Below, piece by piece: positions 44,269-56,016 of a stretch of DNA of 64,000 bases. The position numbers and the translations under genes were made by a program. Source of the stretch: Hypomyces perniciosus (lineage: Eukaryota; Ascomycota; Sordariomycetes; Hypocreales; Hypocreaceae). How positions within the stretch are numbered: the stretch's first letter is position 1; each line of letters opens with the position of its first letter. The stretch spans positions 1,318,705-1,382,704 of the forward strand of contig SPDT01000008.1 of the NCBI GenBank assembly GCA_008477525.1. The letters run 5' to 3'. The notes beneath the pieces were generated by a model. The model was not told the origin of the DNA and searched no databases. It saw only the letters and a list, made by a program, of their open reading frames with translations.

Positions 44269-45002
44269 ATGTCGAGGGCAGACAGGACTGAATCTTCTTA
44301 TTTGAAGATTTTGAATTGGCAGGATAGTTCCTCAGCACAGTCAAGCTTTTTGCTTAATAACTTGTCGTTCAGCAAGTATATCAATCCCGCAAACAGCCAT
44401 TCAAAATGCCGCCTCAAATCTTCACCCCATTCAGGGTGTTCGATGCTAAGGACTGAGCTTGGGGCAAATTGTGATGACGATGACTGCGACTCGCAGGTAT
44501 CAACGGATGGTGAGTTATTCCTCAACTTCCAGGAGGCGAATTCATAGCTTCAAGACTGAGCGACTTTGTTTGGGTGGTATCAGATGCCAGGTCGGAGGTT
44601 CTCAAGCATCATGGAGAACTCTTTCCTGAGGCTTATAGCCAGCGGGTAACAACGCCGGCACAAGGTAACTTACATCTTCTGCTCTACAGCATTGTGGTTT
44701 CTCGGTGCTTGCTAACACCATGGAAAGAAGGCCCTGAACTTGAATGCTGCCATCCTCAAGCGCACCCCAATGACATTAATCAAGTCAACAGTCAACAAGA
44801 CTGTCAAAAAGCAACACCAGATCCAGCTGTGGCCAATCAATGGCAGAAAAGGAAAGTCACTCGCTCCATAGGTTCGAGCGGGAAGCGACTGCTACGAAAC
44901 ACGCACAGTATGACTTTGAGGCCGCGAAAGCAGCGCAAGACTGTTTCCACCCGTTCTAAGCTTCGACAAACACGGAGCGTGCGTCGATCCAGACTGGCCT
45001 AA
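44269..45002 (+). CDS. Hypothetical basic protein
   Basis: Two exons, 44269-44509 and 44584-45002, join in frame across a 74-nt GT/AG intron and give 219 residues. The first exon ends with an acidic cluster (CDDDDCD). The C-terminal 45 residues are rich in K and R (RPRKQRK, RSVRRSR) and could be a nuclear signal. No domain is recognised and there is no signal peptide. The CGG palindrome and TATA box upstream support expression. It could be a lineage-specific protein or a chance model. Confidence 0.45.
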
Positions 45003-46125
45003 CCCTGCAACGGAGATGGACGACTCCCCCGTTCGCGTCAATGATAGAATCTCTATTCTGCTAACTGGGCGGCTCCGTGGGCTTCATATTGCTCACCGAG
45101 CAGTTGATTTCAACTTCCAAAGGCATGCGACGAGGCCCAAAAACGGTGCCATGTGGAGACCCACAAGCTGGAAACCCCCCGAGGACCTTCCATGTTTTTC
45201 ATTTCCAATTGTATCCATATCATTGTCAATAAGCTGCCGTTGAATGTTGGCAAGTGTTAGGTACATAATTCCTCGTACGAAGCCTGTTGGCTAAGCAGCT
45301 GTGGACCAACCAATAGTGGGTGAAATCTACCGTAGATATTTTTTATTAGATCAAAAGCTTAAAGTCCAATTGTGGCCTGCTGCTCCCTGTCAAACTTCCA
45401 ATGTGAGCTAAGTTGCATCCAACAACATTATGCATGGAGTGCCGTTGAATTCGGTCTATTACAAACCGTTACATACCTTTGTCTAATGGTTTATTTCTTG
45501 TCAATACCTTTTATTGCCACAGAGACCCACAATCCAGCCCCCCTTGTTGATTCTTTTTTACTAAACAAGCTCGAAGCTTAATTTTCATGACAAAGTCGAG
45601 AGATATGTATTCCTAGTTCATGAAGCCGCATTTTAAACGTGATGCATCTGAGCCGGGTATTTTGTCGTTTGTATAACTAGAAGGAGGTTATTTGAAGATG
45701 CGTTCGTAATCTACCACACCTGTCATCACACAATTCGGATACATGACATAATTCGATGTCAAATAGCCTGGCTAAGCCAATTGTTGTTTTGCTGACGTTA
45801 CCACACTATGGAACGGTATGCGCTAGGTTCAGGAAGCGGGAAGAACTTTTCGGTCCGTTTTACGGCCACAAATCAAGTATTTACGAGGACATCATGTAGC
45901 CGGCCTCCCCCTTCGTTTTTACTGTGCCTTCTACTGTATTGAAATTATAAAAGAATTCCGAAAGCCTCCTGATGGGCATCTTACTACGTACCAAACATCA
46001 GCGCCTTTTGGCCGAGATTTTCTGGATAGCAGCCCTCTTGCGGGTGGTCTCTATGGCTATGCTTCAGACATAGTTTATTAGTTATGATTATGTACATAGA
46101 CAGCTTATCAAGAAATGAAATTAGC
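45003..46125. other. Non-coding stretch
   Basis: No supported gene; one 69-codon ORF near 45372 without features. Contains the 3' flank of the glycosyltransferase-like gene. Confidence 0.35.
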
Positions 46126-47504
46126 TCAGTACGTCCCTCGTTCCAATGGAGGATTGGTATTGCTTGCGAGCCGTCCGGACTCAATGCTGCAAAAGACGTG
46201 GTCCTGAGCAAGAGCGCTATATCTTGTCACGGGGTCAGTCTCTGTCAATTCTGGCTGTCCAGAGTACTGGAAATGAGCTCCAAGGGCTTCTCCGAGAATC
46301 ATGACGGCTATAGAAGAATCAGAAAAATTAGTAAACAGAGCAATCTGCCCATTTGTAGTTTGTACGTACGACGGCGCAATCGCTGTGGCAAATCAATGAC
46401 AATCATGTCCTCATGGCCTCTATTCTCCGGCCAATGTGTGATGTCGGTATCTAAGATATCGTCGGCGTAGAAACACATGAAGTTGATCCTAATCCGCTCA
46501 CCGTTCATGTTCCACGGTTTGTTGAATTTGTAGAGGTCCAACCTCCTATTCTCAATGTTTTCGAGTAAGGAGTAGTGCATCTGAGCAGCAATTGCCCAGC
46601 TGGTATAGCTGTCACCCCAGACCTCGTACTGAAGCTGGGCAGCGGGGGTCTGTACCATCATCTTGTCATCCCTCACCCTGAGCCATCTGTGGTGCTGATA
46701 TGGGGGATCTTTGTCAAGCGGCCAGGTGAAATTGTCTGGTTCATTCCAGAATGGGTGATGGGAGGGTTTCCATGATTTCGTGACAATATCGGGCTTTTCG
46801 ATCTCCGGTAAATACGGATGAAGTGCACCCATGTGGTAATGTAAGAAGCCCAAAGAAGGATTGTTGATAATGTTCGCAGAGACAACGAAATCGGCTGGAT
46901 GATGGATTTTTCGGGTAATAAGTTGAGGAATAGCATCATCATCAATCCACACCTTGGTTTTGATGACATCCATGTAAGTAAATATAAGGCTGCACTAACA
47001 CAACGCATGTCTCATTGACGTAGAGTTTGTGTGATGGGTTCTAGAAAACATACAATATCGTCATCAATTTTGACGTAGTATTTTCCACGCTCAAGATGTT
47101 GCCAAGCTTTGAAGTAGGTATATGTCCATAGTCGTCCGTCAGGGACAAGTTTCTTATATCGGGCGGGGTTGCTGAATATGATCTCGTCCAGATAGCGAAG
47201 GTCTTCTATGTTATCGGTGTTGGCGATCCAGAGGACCTCATCTAACCACCCACCATTGTCGGCCATATTTCGCTATTGAAGGACAATGGTCAAGCTGCGT
47301 ATGATGCTGTAATAGGTTCGTTTGACCATGACCACTTACTTCCACGTAACGGCGCATGCATGAGACTCGGTCCTTGCGACCGTAGAATATCAATCCACTG
47401 ACAGTGACATTGTTAGGCTTCACGAGCACTGGCTGGGCATGTAAAAGCTTGTTATTTGTCAGTTGGGAGTGGCGCCTGAAGTGGGTAATATTGATTAGAA
47501 ACAT
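46126..47504 (-). CDS. Fungal glycosyltransferase-like protein with DDD motifs
   Basis: Four exons, 47504-47340, 47272-47054, 46952-46370 and 46307-46126, give 382 residues. The introns are 67, 101 and 62 nt; the last has a GTACGT donor and an ACTAAT branch site. The protein reads VKPNNVTVSGLIFYGR, DNGGWLDEVLWIANT and KIDDDIVWIDDDAIPQL (residues about 123-139). These acidic clusters resemble the DxD metal/nucleotide-sugar site of GT-A transferases. Then come FVVSANIINNPSLGFLHYH, HHRWLRVRD and the C-terminal LPQRLRRPVMILGEALGAHF. I recognise a conserved fungal family of this shape. Enzyme activity and sugar are unknown. The short hydrophobic N-terminus may be an incomplete membrane anchor, and the real start may lie in an unseen upstream exon. 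Confidence 0.72.
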
Positions 47505-48784
47505 AGGAATAAGAGCGGCAGCAACTTATGTACGCCCTCGGAAGCCAAAGAAAAGTTGGGCCATGGGTGACCTCGGTTTGGCTAGTCAAAAAGGCAGAAC
47601 TAGCAAAAGTGAAGTATTTATACACCCCGGCAATTTTCGTCTTTATATATGCTCTATCTTCACTGTGGCAGATGGCTTTGGTCGAGAGTCAAAACATTTG
47701 CCCAGTGTTTGGAGATAATGGGTCTTCAGATTATTGAGTTATCGTTGAGGTGACGGCTAATGGGCTTCTTGCTTTCACAAGCTAGGTCAGTTTTAGGGAT
47801 ATGATCTGTCCATTTAATCCGTTGCAGAGAGGAGTGGAAATACTTGGAAACGCCAAAAGAGTCTGTTCAGCACCAAGATTCTGAGAAATGCCTTGCAGTA
47901 CATAACTGTCGAGGTGAAATATCTTGTTTTGTTTCTCTTCACACGGTGTTACAGCAGAGGATACTGGTATATCACTCCAACGGGCTATTTTTCTTATCTA
48001 TCGCTGTCACCTTCAGGACCTTTTCGTCCGCTAGTCTGAATGTTGACTACATTGAGAATAGGAAAAATTCCGTATTTAGATTGTCATCAAACGGCAACAA
48101 CAATAGACCAACTTTTAGACATTAATAGTGGGGCGGAAACATTCGTCCCAGGGCCAATTTGCACAGCAGAACGTAAGAATCACACGGGACAGCTTTCGGC
48201 GCTCCCCCAACTCAAAGACGGATACGATGCGCAGTTGGCCAGACCGCATGGATAGGGAGGTCTCTGCTGACGGCGAAGGGCCCGAGTCATCAAAACAACA
48301 ATATCATACATATTTTACCAGCTAAAGCAAAAAACACTATATTCGGTATGTACACGGAAATGTGCCAAATAATTACTGCATGAAGAGAAACACATGGATA
48401 TGCGCAAGTCTTAAGACTAGAAAGCACCTCTAAAGGAATGATTGTATTCAAGACTCTTCGACACTCTTGCCGTTGCTAGCTATGTGGGAAGAAGCTGCTA
48501 CTTAAATACACGATAACTGATAATGGAAACTAATGACGGAAACTGATTGAAGGAATGACGAAACGGGATCTTGATCCGTATCATAATGCTGCAATGCTGC
48601 AATGAACTTTGGCTACGAAGTCACCAAGAATATCTCACTGCCACAGATTGAGCGCTTGGCTTTGGTCGAGTTCTGAGAAACCGAGATGGCCGTCTTCTCC
48701 ACTTTCAAGATACTCTACGATATGGACGTCTATGGCCACTACATAACCACCGCCTCAGTATCAGATGCCATTCATGTATTCTGC
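47505..48784. other. Non-coding stretch
   Basis: No supported gene. Short ORFs at 47528-48325 lack domains. Confidence 0.35.
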
Positions 48785-51229
48785 TTAGTTACTGCTGGCA
48801 TTTAGGATAAGAACATCCTCCTGGTCTTCCTGCGTATCCACGACAGTCGCCTCGGGGACATCCAAATCGATGTCATATTCAGGGGCAACCGAAAACGTTT
48901 GAGATTCGTCCCACCTCAGCCACTTATTCAAGCTAGCGATTCTGCGCCCGAGCCACAAGATCCTCTCCTTTCGTACCTCCATCATCGAGCCCTGCTCAAC
49001 GTACGTCTCATCCTCATCGACTGTCTCAAAGGAGAACCAGTCGTTAGGGAAATAATTTTCTGTGTAGATGAGACCCCGCATTGCATAATCCTCCGGCAAT
49101 GGCCGTGGGATATCGTTCTTTAGTGCCCTGGGGAATTCTTCGCTGGTTATACGAAGCTTAAGTTTGCAAGACTGCTTCAGATAGTTTAGCATCATGGCCG
49201 TTAGTTTCCATGGAAAGTCCCGCTCAAGGTAGGACATGGCAGCAGGGAACCGTGACATGTGATTCAAGAAGACCAATTGTGTATGGAGATAAGGCAGAAT
49301 ATTCATATCCCCCCATCGATGTGTGATAATTTCGTATGTGCGAACAACAAAGGAAAGCGTTTTCAAGAAAGTCTCTGTGGGAGTCAATTCTGATGTGGAG
49401 ACCCTCTTTTTAGCAGTGTCAGACCTATCGACTTTTTCAGACTGGTCAGACTCCTCAGGTCGCTTGAAGGTAATCGCATGCTTGAGAACATTCGACTCAT
49501 CCCCATAGCCCAGGAGAGAACATCCGAGGGAGATTCCGATCAAATATCTATTTCGATTGTTAGTAAAATTATGCGAGAACATTACGGATTTGTTTAGTGC
49601 GGTGACTTACCCTGGCTCCAGCCAGCCTTTGGTTATTCTAGCAATATGTCCATCCAGAAGTTCAAAGAATTGTTTCATTGAAGGCTCTAGCTGGTCCTGA
49701 CACTTGCCAGAGAAAATGATTGCATGAACACGAATGAAAGCGGCATCAATGGGCTCCAGACGCGGCGAGGTCGAGCTCAAAACCGGGTCAAATAGAGTCA
49801 TTATACTCTCACGTGCGCTCAGAAAGGGAATTGGCACGCATAGTGATTTTGTGTAGTAGTAAACCTGTTGCAAGGCGTTCGGCCGGGCGAGAATCGCCAG
49901 GTGATGATAGAGGCGGCCCGTTGTTGGTGATTTATCTGAAGCCTTGCTATACCAATACCGCGAAACGGACGTCCATGTCTCTCGGTCCCGAATATCGTCG
50001 TCTTCAATTGCCATGCGGTACCTTCCCAGATCTCCAAGGCATTCTATCCACGTATCCTCAAAGGCAGGCACCGTCTCGTAAAGAAGAGCCATCATGCTGT
50101 ACGCAATGTAGATAAACGTGAGCATAGGCTCCAAAGAAAAGGGTAATTTGTGCCTCAAAAGCTCCAGAAATGAATGAATTCCGTGTCGCCACATCCTCGC
50201 TGGCATTGCATATTTCGCGGCTAGACGGCGAAGGGCTGGACTCGCGGATGGATGTTGACTGGCCAAGAAAAAGTCGTGATGTTCGTGTAGTAGGGTGCGG
50301 TGCAAGGCGATCAGTGCTTGCCACTGTTCGTTGCTTAGTTGTCGCAGGGTATCCTTGTTGGATGATTGGACATTGTCGACTTCTATGCATTTGCTTTCTA
50401 CCATGACAAGACCAGCATATATGCCCTTGACCTCGGCAACAAGCTGCTCCTGAGAAATTGGCCTCGTCTCCGGTTGAAGAATCATTTGCGACACTGTTAG
50501 GGTCGAATCTTCTGATGGCTGGTTTTGGGAGTCTTGATGCGGCTGCGACTGGGACTGTTGAAGTCGGGACGGGAGTTGGGATTGCCGGCCCTGTCTTGCC
50601 TGAGGCGGGCACTTCACATGTGAGAAAAGACCAGGCTGCGGCGCTCTCGATTGTGGTCTCCTCGGCTGCTGCTCGTCATCCGGAGACCAGAGCTGTCGAG
50701 CGCTTATGACTTTTATACCACGTTTAAATTCTCGCACGTTGTCGACTTGTTTCCCCCTGTTCCGACCGGGAGTCAACGGTGGTGGTGGCGAGCTCGGGGG
50801 GGAACACAGCTTCTTATCATCGTGCTCGTCGTTGTCTGCCTGGCCAGCGGCTTCATTTTGGGATTCCAAAGCTGCAGGCCCAGACCTCTTTCGCGATCTT
50901 TTGGCCTGGTTGTGATGGTCGCCACGGCCAGAAGTTGGACTCCTGAGGATCCGGTGGTTAATTAGGCTAAACGAGGGTGCATGTTGGGGAGAAGGAACGC
51001 ACTGAGGTTTGGGAGGGTTTATTCTCATCCTCTCAAAGGCCGCTTTGATGTCTGCTTCGTCCTCAAGATCCAGGTGGTTTCCAGTATCGTTCTGGACGTG
51101 GCTTTTGAACCCATCGATGGTTGGTGGTCGGACATCGGCATGACAAAGCGGACAGCTCAACTGCCGCGAGCTGCTCCTGAGATAGTCCACCCAACTCTTG
51201 GATGTATGGGATTTGCCTGGTGGAGCCAT
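48785..51229 (-). CDS. Est1-type TPR/DNA-RNA-binding domain protein
   Basis: Two exons, 51229-49611 and 49547-48785, joined across a 63-nt intron (GTAAGT donor, ACTAAC branch site), give 793 residues. I start at MAPPGKSHTS; the frame is open above it. The N-terminus has a cysteine/histidine knuckle (CPLCHADVRPP...FKSHVQNDTGNH). A long disordered stretch follows, rich in Q, P and S, then helices (LSNEQWQALIALHRTLLHEH) and the signature TGRLYHHLAILARPNALQQV with SLCVPIPFLSARESIMTLF. This is the Est1/SMG-type domain of telomerase and RNA-decay factors. Fungi carry many accessory copies of unknown role, so telomere function is not implied. The C-terminus is acidic. Confidence 0.78.
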
Positions 51230-52884
51230 TTTGAAAATGGTATGGCACAGTATCAGCTCGGAGGGGACGTGAGACGCGTGCGGGAGGCCAGATCGACGAA
51301 TGGCGAATAGCAGCAAGCGTCGGTTGCAATTCGCACGATATGCACGCCAGTAGTGCGTATTTCTGTGCGCTGCTTTCTATAGGGACTCGAAAGGGTTTCC
51401 TGCCGTTCTCCTGAGAGGAACTGCCCGTATTTATCGTGGTTAAGGTGGTTCGCGGCCACAACGAGAAGGCAACCAAGCCATGCAGGAAGAAGAATGAGGC
51501 GACACAATGCCACACCATCCGACCAGGTCGCCAAGCTTGCCTGGCAAGAAGACTCCGAACAGCGAAATGTGCCTGTATTCTCATTGAAATGAGAATGTTT
51601 ACCTCTATGAATCCAGTGTGCAATATTGGTTAATAAGAACGCTTGGACGCCAAAACATCACGTCTAGTGTTGGCTTTGGGTTTGGTTGTGACCTGTGCTT
51701 TCTACTTCGTGGACCCGGATAATACCTACAATCGGGGTTAGGTGGGAGAAAAAGCAACAGCAAACATTATCAGTGGCTGACCAAATCCAAGGGCCACTGA
51801 GACCCTCCTTGGAGAGACTGGTGCCTAATAACTCTCTAGCCTTCACACGCTGCGTAGCCGGATCAAGGTGCCACATCACATCGACGCATGTCAGTGGACC
51901 CAATAACTTCGCGTACATTTGGAGGGCTGAGCAAAGAGGGGTTTCTTGATCGTTGAGTGCTCGGTGAGGAATTTCTTCCTTGCCTCCATACGTACAGGTT
52001 ACAACCACGGATACCTTCCCTAGCAGGGCAACAGTGATGTCTATTAGTAAAGAAATCCATGATTGGCCGAATGTGCAGTGATTGAAACAAGGACATCGGT
52101 ACTACTGCCTGCATGAAAGTCAGTACTGTATACCTTGATGTTCTCTTATTACCTAGCCTACGGTGCCCCCAGGGCCCACACACCCGGCCCACGAGACCAG
52201 GATTAAGAGTGTCCGCCTCGATAATTATGACGTGGCTTATGAGCTTCCACAAGACATGGAAGCAAACTGGTAGGCTTACAACCAGTAGACCTACGAATGC
52301 ACGTAAATATATTGAAAATGGAGCGTGGTAGATGCGTAGTATGGCAATTATAGAACAGTAACATAATATAGTGTCCCGTCTGATGTCTGGTAGCCCTTCT
52401 CGAGCGCGCCTGACCGGCTGTTAGATGTCTATTATTACTTGGGGGGTCTGAAAGTCAACCAATTTCAGACCCGCAACTTAACGACAGGACTGTGCCGCCG
52501 TAGCCTACCCAAGTTGAACCTACCGACCGCAAGCCTCGTACAATAACTAATTCTGATATTTACCACAATCGTGGACCAGCATAATTGGCAGCCGCTCAAA
52601 ACACCCTGCTTTACTCCGTAGTGGGTTCCGGGCTTTACTGAGTGTCTGTTGTGATTGGCCTGCCCTCAGCCGATTCTAGGACGAAGGACTCCCATTCTGT
52701 CTCTCCCTAGTATGCAGTAGCTACAAATATGATGATAGATCGAACCAGAGGAGTTGAGCTCGCAAGGAAATCAATTCACAAGAGAGGTGCATTTGTTAGC
52801 GCTGTTGCCAATCCTCTCAGCTCATCCAGAAGCCACGTTTATCTCTTCCGTGTCCCATTGAGGATAACGTACAACCAATCGAAT
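51230..52884. other. Non-coding stretch
   Basis: Overlapping ORFs near 51063-51623 and 51863-52252 have no domain. A TACTCCGTA motif lies near 52613. Confidence 0.35.
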
Positions 52885-53725
52885 TTACGCCTTCCCGAAG
52901 GCAAATGAGCTCTTCATAAAAGCTAGTGCCCCAATAAACTTGTACTCAATCTTGAAGGTTCTGTCTCCGAGCTCCACCACCCCCATCACTTTCAGTACTA
53001 CTAACGAGAAGCCGAGTCTAATGACAAGCTGTTGCCCTTTAGCCTTGATGGTAAAGTGAATCGTCAGGAAAGATAGAGGAATTTTGGACTTCGGATATTT
53101 CGGTGCCACGTCTAGGGTGTCGCAGGTTTGGGCAGCTCGAGTTTGCGTACTTTGGAATGCATCAACGCCCGTAAAACATTTACGAATGAGGACACCAAAA
53201 TGATTCCGAAAGTAAGTTTTGCCAAGATGTCGTACCAGTTCTTGTCGTTAAAAGAAAATAGAATCGAAGAAGCTGCAGGAATGTGAAGGGCCGTCCAGGA
53301 TCCTGCAAACGATTGAAGATGTTGAACATTGCGCGTATCAAACATTCTGTCCATGGAGAGACCAGAACGCTTTTGCTATCTAAAGTTCATTGCTTAAAAT
53401 CCACGAGAACTTTGTCAAAGTCAAGCAAGCACATCAGAGGCGGGATTGGCTTTTTTGTCTGTATTTTGAACACATCACGCATTGCTTTTTGAGGGCCTGG
53501 ACTGCAAGCCACCATACTGTATCCATCCTCTGATTTGAGCGAATTGCCGTGTAGGAGGAGATCAGCCGATGGTGGTTTAGGTTTGGGAATGAAAATGTCA
53601 GCTAATGGAAGTCCATGGCGCCCAACAGGCTTTGCTTCTGCTAGAACAGGGACTCCATCACAAACAAGTCTTTGACCCGACAGCAGGAAGAATGATTTAC
53701 CACATGGACTAGCTAACGCAACCAC
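52885..53725 (-). pseudogene. Decayed gene of unknown function
   Basis: Three consecutive minus-strand frames (53725-53387, 53354-53112, 53109-52885) read like parts of one protein but are out of frame with each other. The second break is near 53110-53117. The middle part has a hydrophobic segment (TFGIILVSSFVNVL) that could cross a membrane. The last part is beta-rich (LVIRLGFSLVVLKVMGVVEL). No ATG is found for the first part, and no family is recognised. Confidence 0.4.
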
Positions 53726-54149
53726 GACTACCCCTCAACCAACTGGCAAACTCGGAGGCCCCAAGTATGCTCACAGAACCTCGACTCTTACTGTCCCCCC
53801 AGCCAAGCAATCAACTCATTAAGAAATAGCAGCCCATTTTACTTGATCAATCTGTCGGTATCTTGGTTACGCGCTTCCGTGCTAGATTAATAATGTTGGG
53901 GTCGAGCTGGCTAGGTATTTTCGTACCCGATTGGATGTACGGTGCGATGATCCCATCCCGGAATTCCGACATGACGGCCACGTGGGGACTTGGTGGGTGA
54001 CGGTTGACCTCGAGGGACCATTGCAGAATCTGTCTGACAAAAGGGTGATATGTGATAACCTGAGCTCCTCAGTACTTGGCCCTTAGCCGTGCTGACAGAA
54101 TGTCAGTTGCGGGTGGATCATTCTCATCAAAGAGAAAGCTTGGTGTAAC
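53726..54149. other. Non-coding stretch
   Basis: No gene seen. Confidence 0.35.
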
Positions 54150-55052
54150 CTAATCCATGCCGGAAACAGCATCGGCCACAAGCCTCACGCTCTTGAGCCT
54201 GTCTGGTCTGGCTCGGCTTGAGTCATCTGGCGAGTAGAATATGCGACGGATGCTGTTCAAGTGCTTCCGGAGATATAGCTGCCCGGGGTAGCTGTCTAAA
54301 ACACTGTGATCAAACCCCTCGACAATGCTCATGTTAGGGTGTGGCATGTCGTCCCCGTACTGCAAAAGGCCGGAAGGAGGCAACGGAAGCGAGGTAATCA
54401 AATCACTAACATAAGTTAGTACATACTAAAACAGCAGGCCACTCACGACCTTGAGTGCCAGAATCCTACCTCCCAAGTGCGACATAATTTTGGCTTCCGG
54501 AAAATCCGGGTTGCCATCAAAACCAAGAACACCGCCTCGGTATTCGACTTGGTCACCAGGGCTAAGGCCACCAAGCTGGCCCCAGTCTGCAGCTGGAGAT
54601 GATAATGCCGCATCAGACATGTCGTCTGCCATATCGATTGTGCCAGAATCTCCCAGGTCGCTGTTGTACTTTGTCAAAACTGCGTCCTCACCTTGCCCAT
54701 ATACTTTCACTATCCCCCGACATTGCTCAATACTTATGGGATATTCTCTGGCAAATCGAACTCCTTCCCGATCTAGGTGGGGTTGTGTCAACACTTTGAT
54801 CGGGTCCCATTCCAAAAGTAGTCCGGCTAGTGTAGTATGATTGATCGGGATTACTGGTTCTCCTTGGGCAATAGGCGGATCTGGTTCTGCCTCTATTTCA
54901 TCTTCAAGCATCATGGATTGTGTTGATAACGTCGCTTGATCTCGTATAGGGGCGTCCACATAGCAGTGATTAAAGGGATGTTCATCCGGGGGGGCAAGCG
55001 GAGAATCAGGAGCGACTTTGAACTGTTCATGCTGAGTGGGATCTCGTTTACC
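54150..55052 (-). CDS. Hypothetical protein, start unresolved
   Basis: Two exons are visible: 55052-54447 and 54359-54150, joined across an 87-nt intron with a GTGAGT donor, a perfect TACTAAC branch site and a TTTTGCAG acceptor. The left exon is preceded by TTTCAG, an acceptor, so a further 5' exon is expected beyond 55052. The intron or insertion there (55060-55200) is very AT-rich. The visible 271 residues include acidic stretches and VEYRGGVLGFDGNPDFPEAK. No domain is recognised. It may be a gene truncated by the AT-rich insertion. Confidence 0.5.
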
Positions 55053-55059
55053 CTGAAAG

Positions 55060-55200
55060 ACAAAATATCTATATTATATACTGATATAAAATAAAACTCG
55101 AATAATATATACTATCTATTTGCTCTTTATTATATGAATTTTTAATTTCGAATTGATAAGTATTTTCTTTTGGAATTTATACGTGAAGTTACTTAATGCA
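55060..55200. other. AT-rich insert or intron
   Basis: About 140 bp of very high AT (TATATTATATACTGATA and similar) in otherwise mixed DNA. It could be a long intron of the neighbouring gene or a small RIP-affected insertion. Confidence 0.35.
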
Positions 55201-55599
55201 GGTCTAGCCAATCAGAATCTAGGCACATGAGGAATTGCTCACTTAACCTTTGAGATCCCTGTGGCATGTACAGCCGGGGCAAGTACCCGTGCTCCTTACA
55301 TGCCACATCACCAAGCGTACAAGCCCCCCGCATGTAGATTTGCAATTGGCTACTCCGTACTCTAAACAAAATTGGTACCCCGCCAGGTGCCTGCTGTCCT
55401 TAAAATCAGAGGCGTCCAATCGGAACACAGCTCCAGGACAGTGAACGAAGGTGAGCGCTAACTCCCTAACATCTGTGCGAGTACGGAGTACAAGTCTCTT
55501 TGATGGTCGTACTTGTAGGCAGCACCGAGGTAAGCCCGGTCGTTTGTCCAATTAGGAAATCAGCTACGTAGTGAATAAGGATACAGTATGCAACCGATT

Positions 55600-55775
55600 C
55601 TTACAAATCCATAAAGAGTTGTGTCGTCGGTCGACATCAACTACATCCACCACTTCGCGCACCGTAAATATAGCATAGCTGTGGGTGAACGGCTGTTGTT
55701 TGCAGTCAAGACCCGTGCTTCTTCAGCCACCACACCTTGTATGTCTCTCCCTCATACCCTACAGACTTCGTAGAC
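55600..55775 (+). repeat. Dispersed repeat, copy 1
   Basis: Resembles 61900-62045: shared CACCACTTCGC, ATAGCATAGCT, GATGAACGGC/GGTGAACGGC, CACCACACCTTGT and CCCTCATACCCT in the same order and direction. It lies in non-coding DNA before the nuclease-like gene's 3' end. Confidence 0.5.
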
Positions 55776-56016
55776 GCAAACCATTTGTCCGTTAATCAAG
55801 GCAGATAAGTGAATGAAATTTAGTGATGCTATTAATTTAGGGCTGTCGTGGGAATCTACTCTGCAGATGTCAAGTTACTGTATAGAGAATGCGAGTGGAA
55901 ATAAAAAATTGATATATTAGATCTTCTAAGTTCTCCAGTACGGTGGCTTGGACGCTTATAGGAGCTTAGCTAACACAGGCATCAAACAGATGTTGCAATT
56001 ATAGACAACACGGCAC
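55776..56016. other. Non-coding flank
   Basis: No gene; 3' flank of the nuclease-like gene. Confidence 0.3.

Noticed and set aside
46308..46369. Apparent truncation of the glycosyltransferase-like gene
   Set aside because: An intron with a GTACGT donor and ACTAAT branch site rejoins the conserved C-terminus, so I treat the gene as intact.
51063..51623. 186-codon minus-strand ORF
   Set aside because: It overlaps the start of the Est1-type gene in another frame and lacks recognisable motifs.
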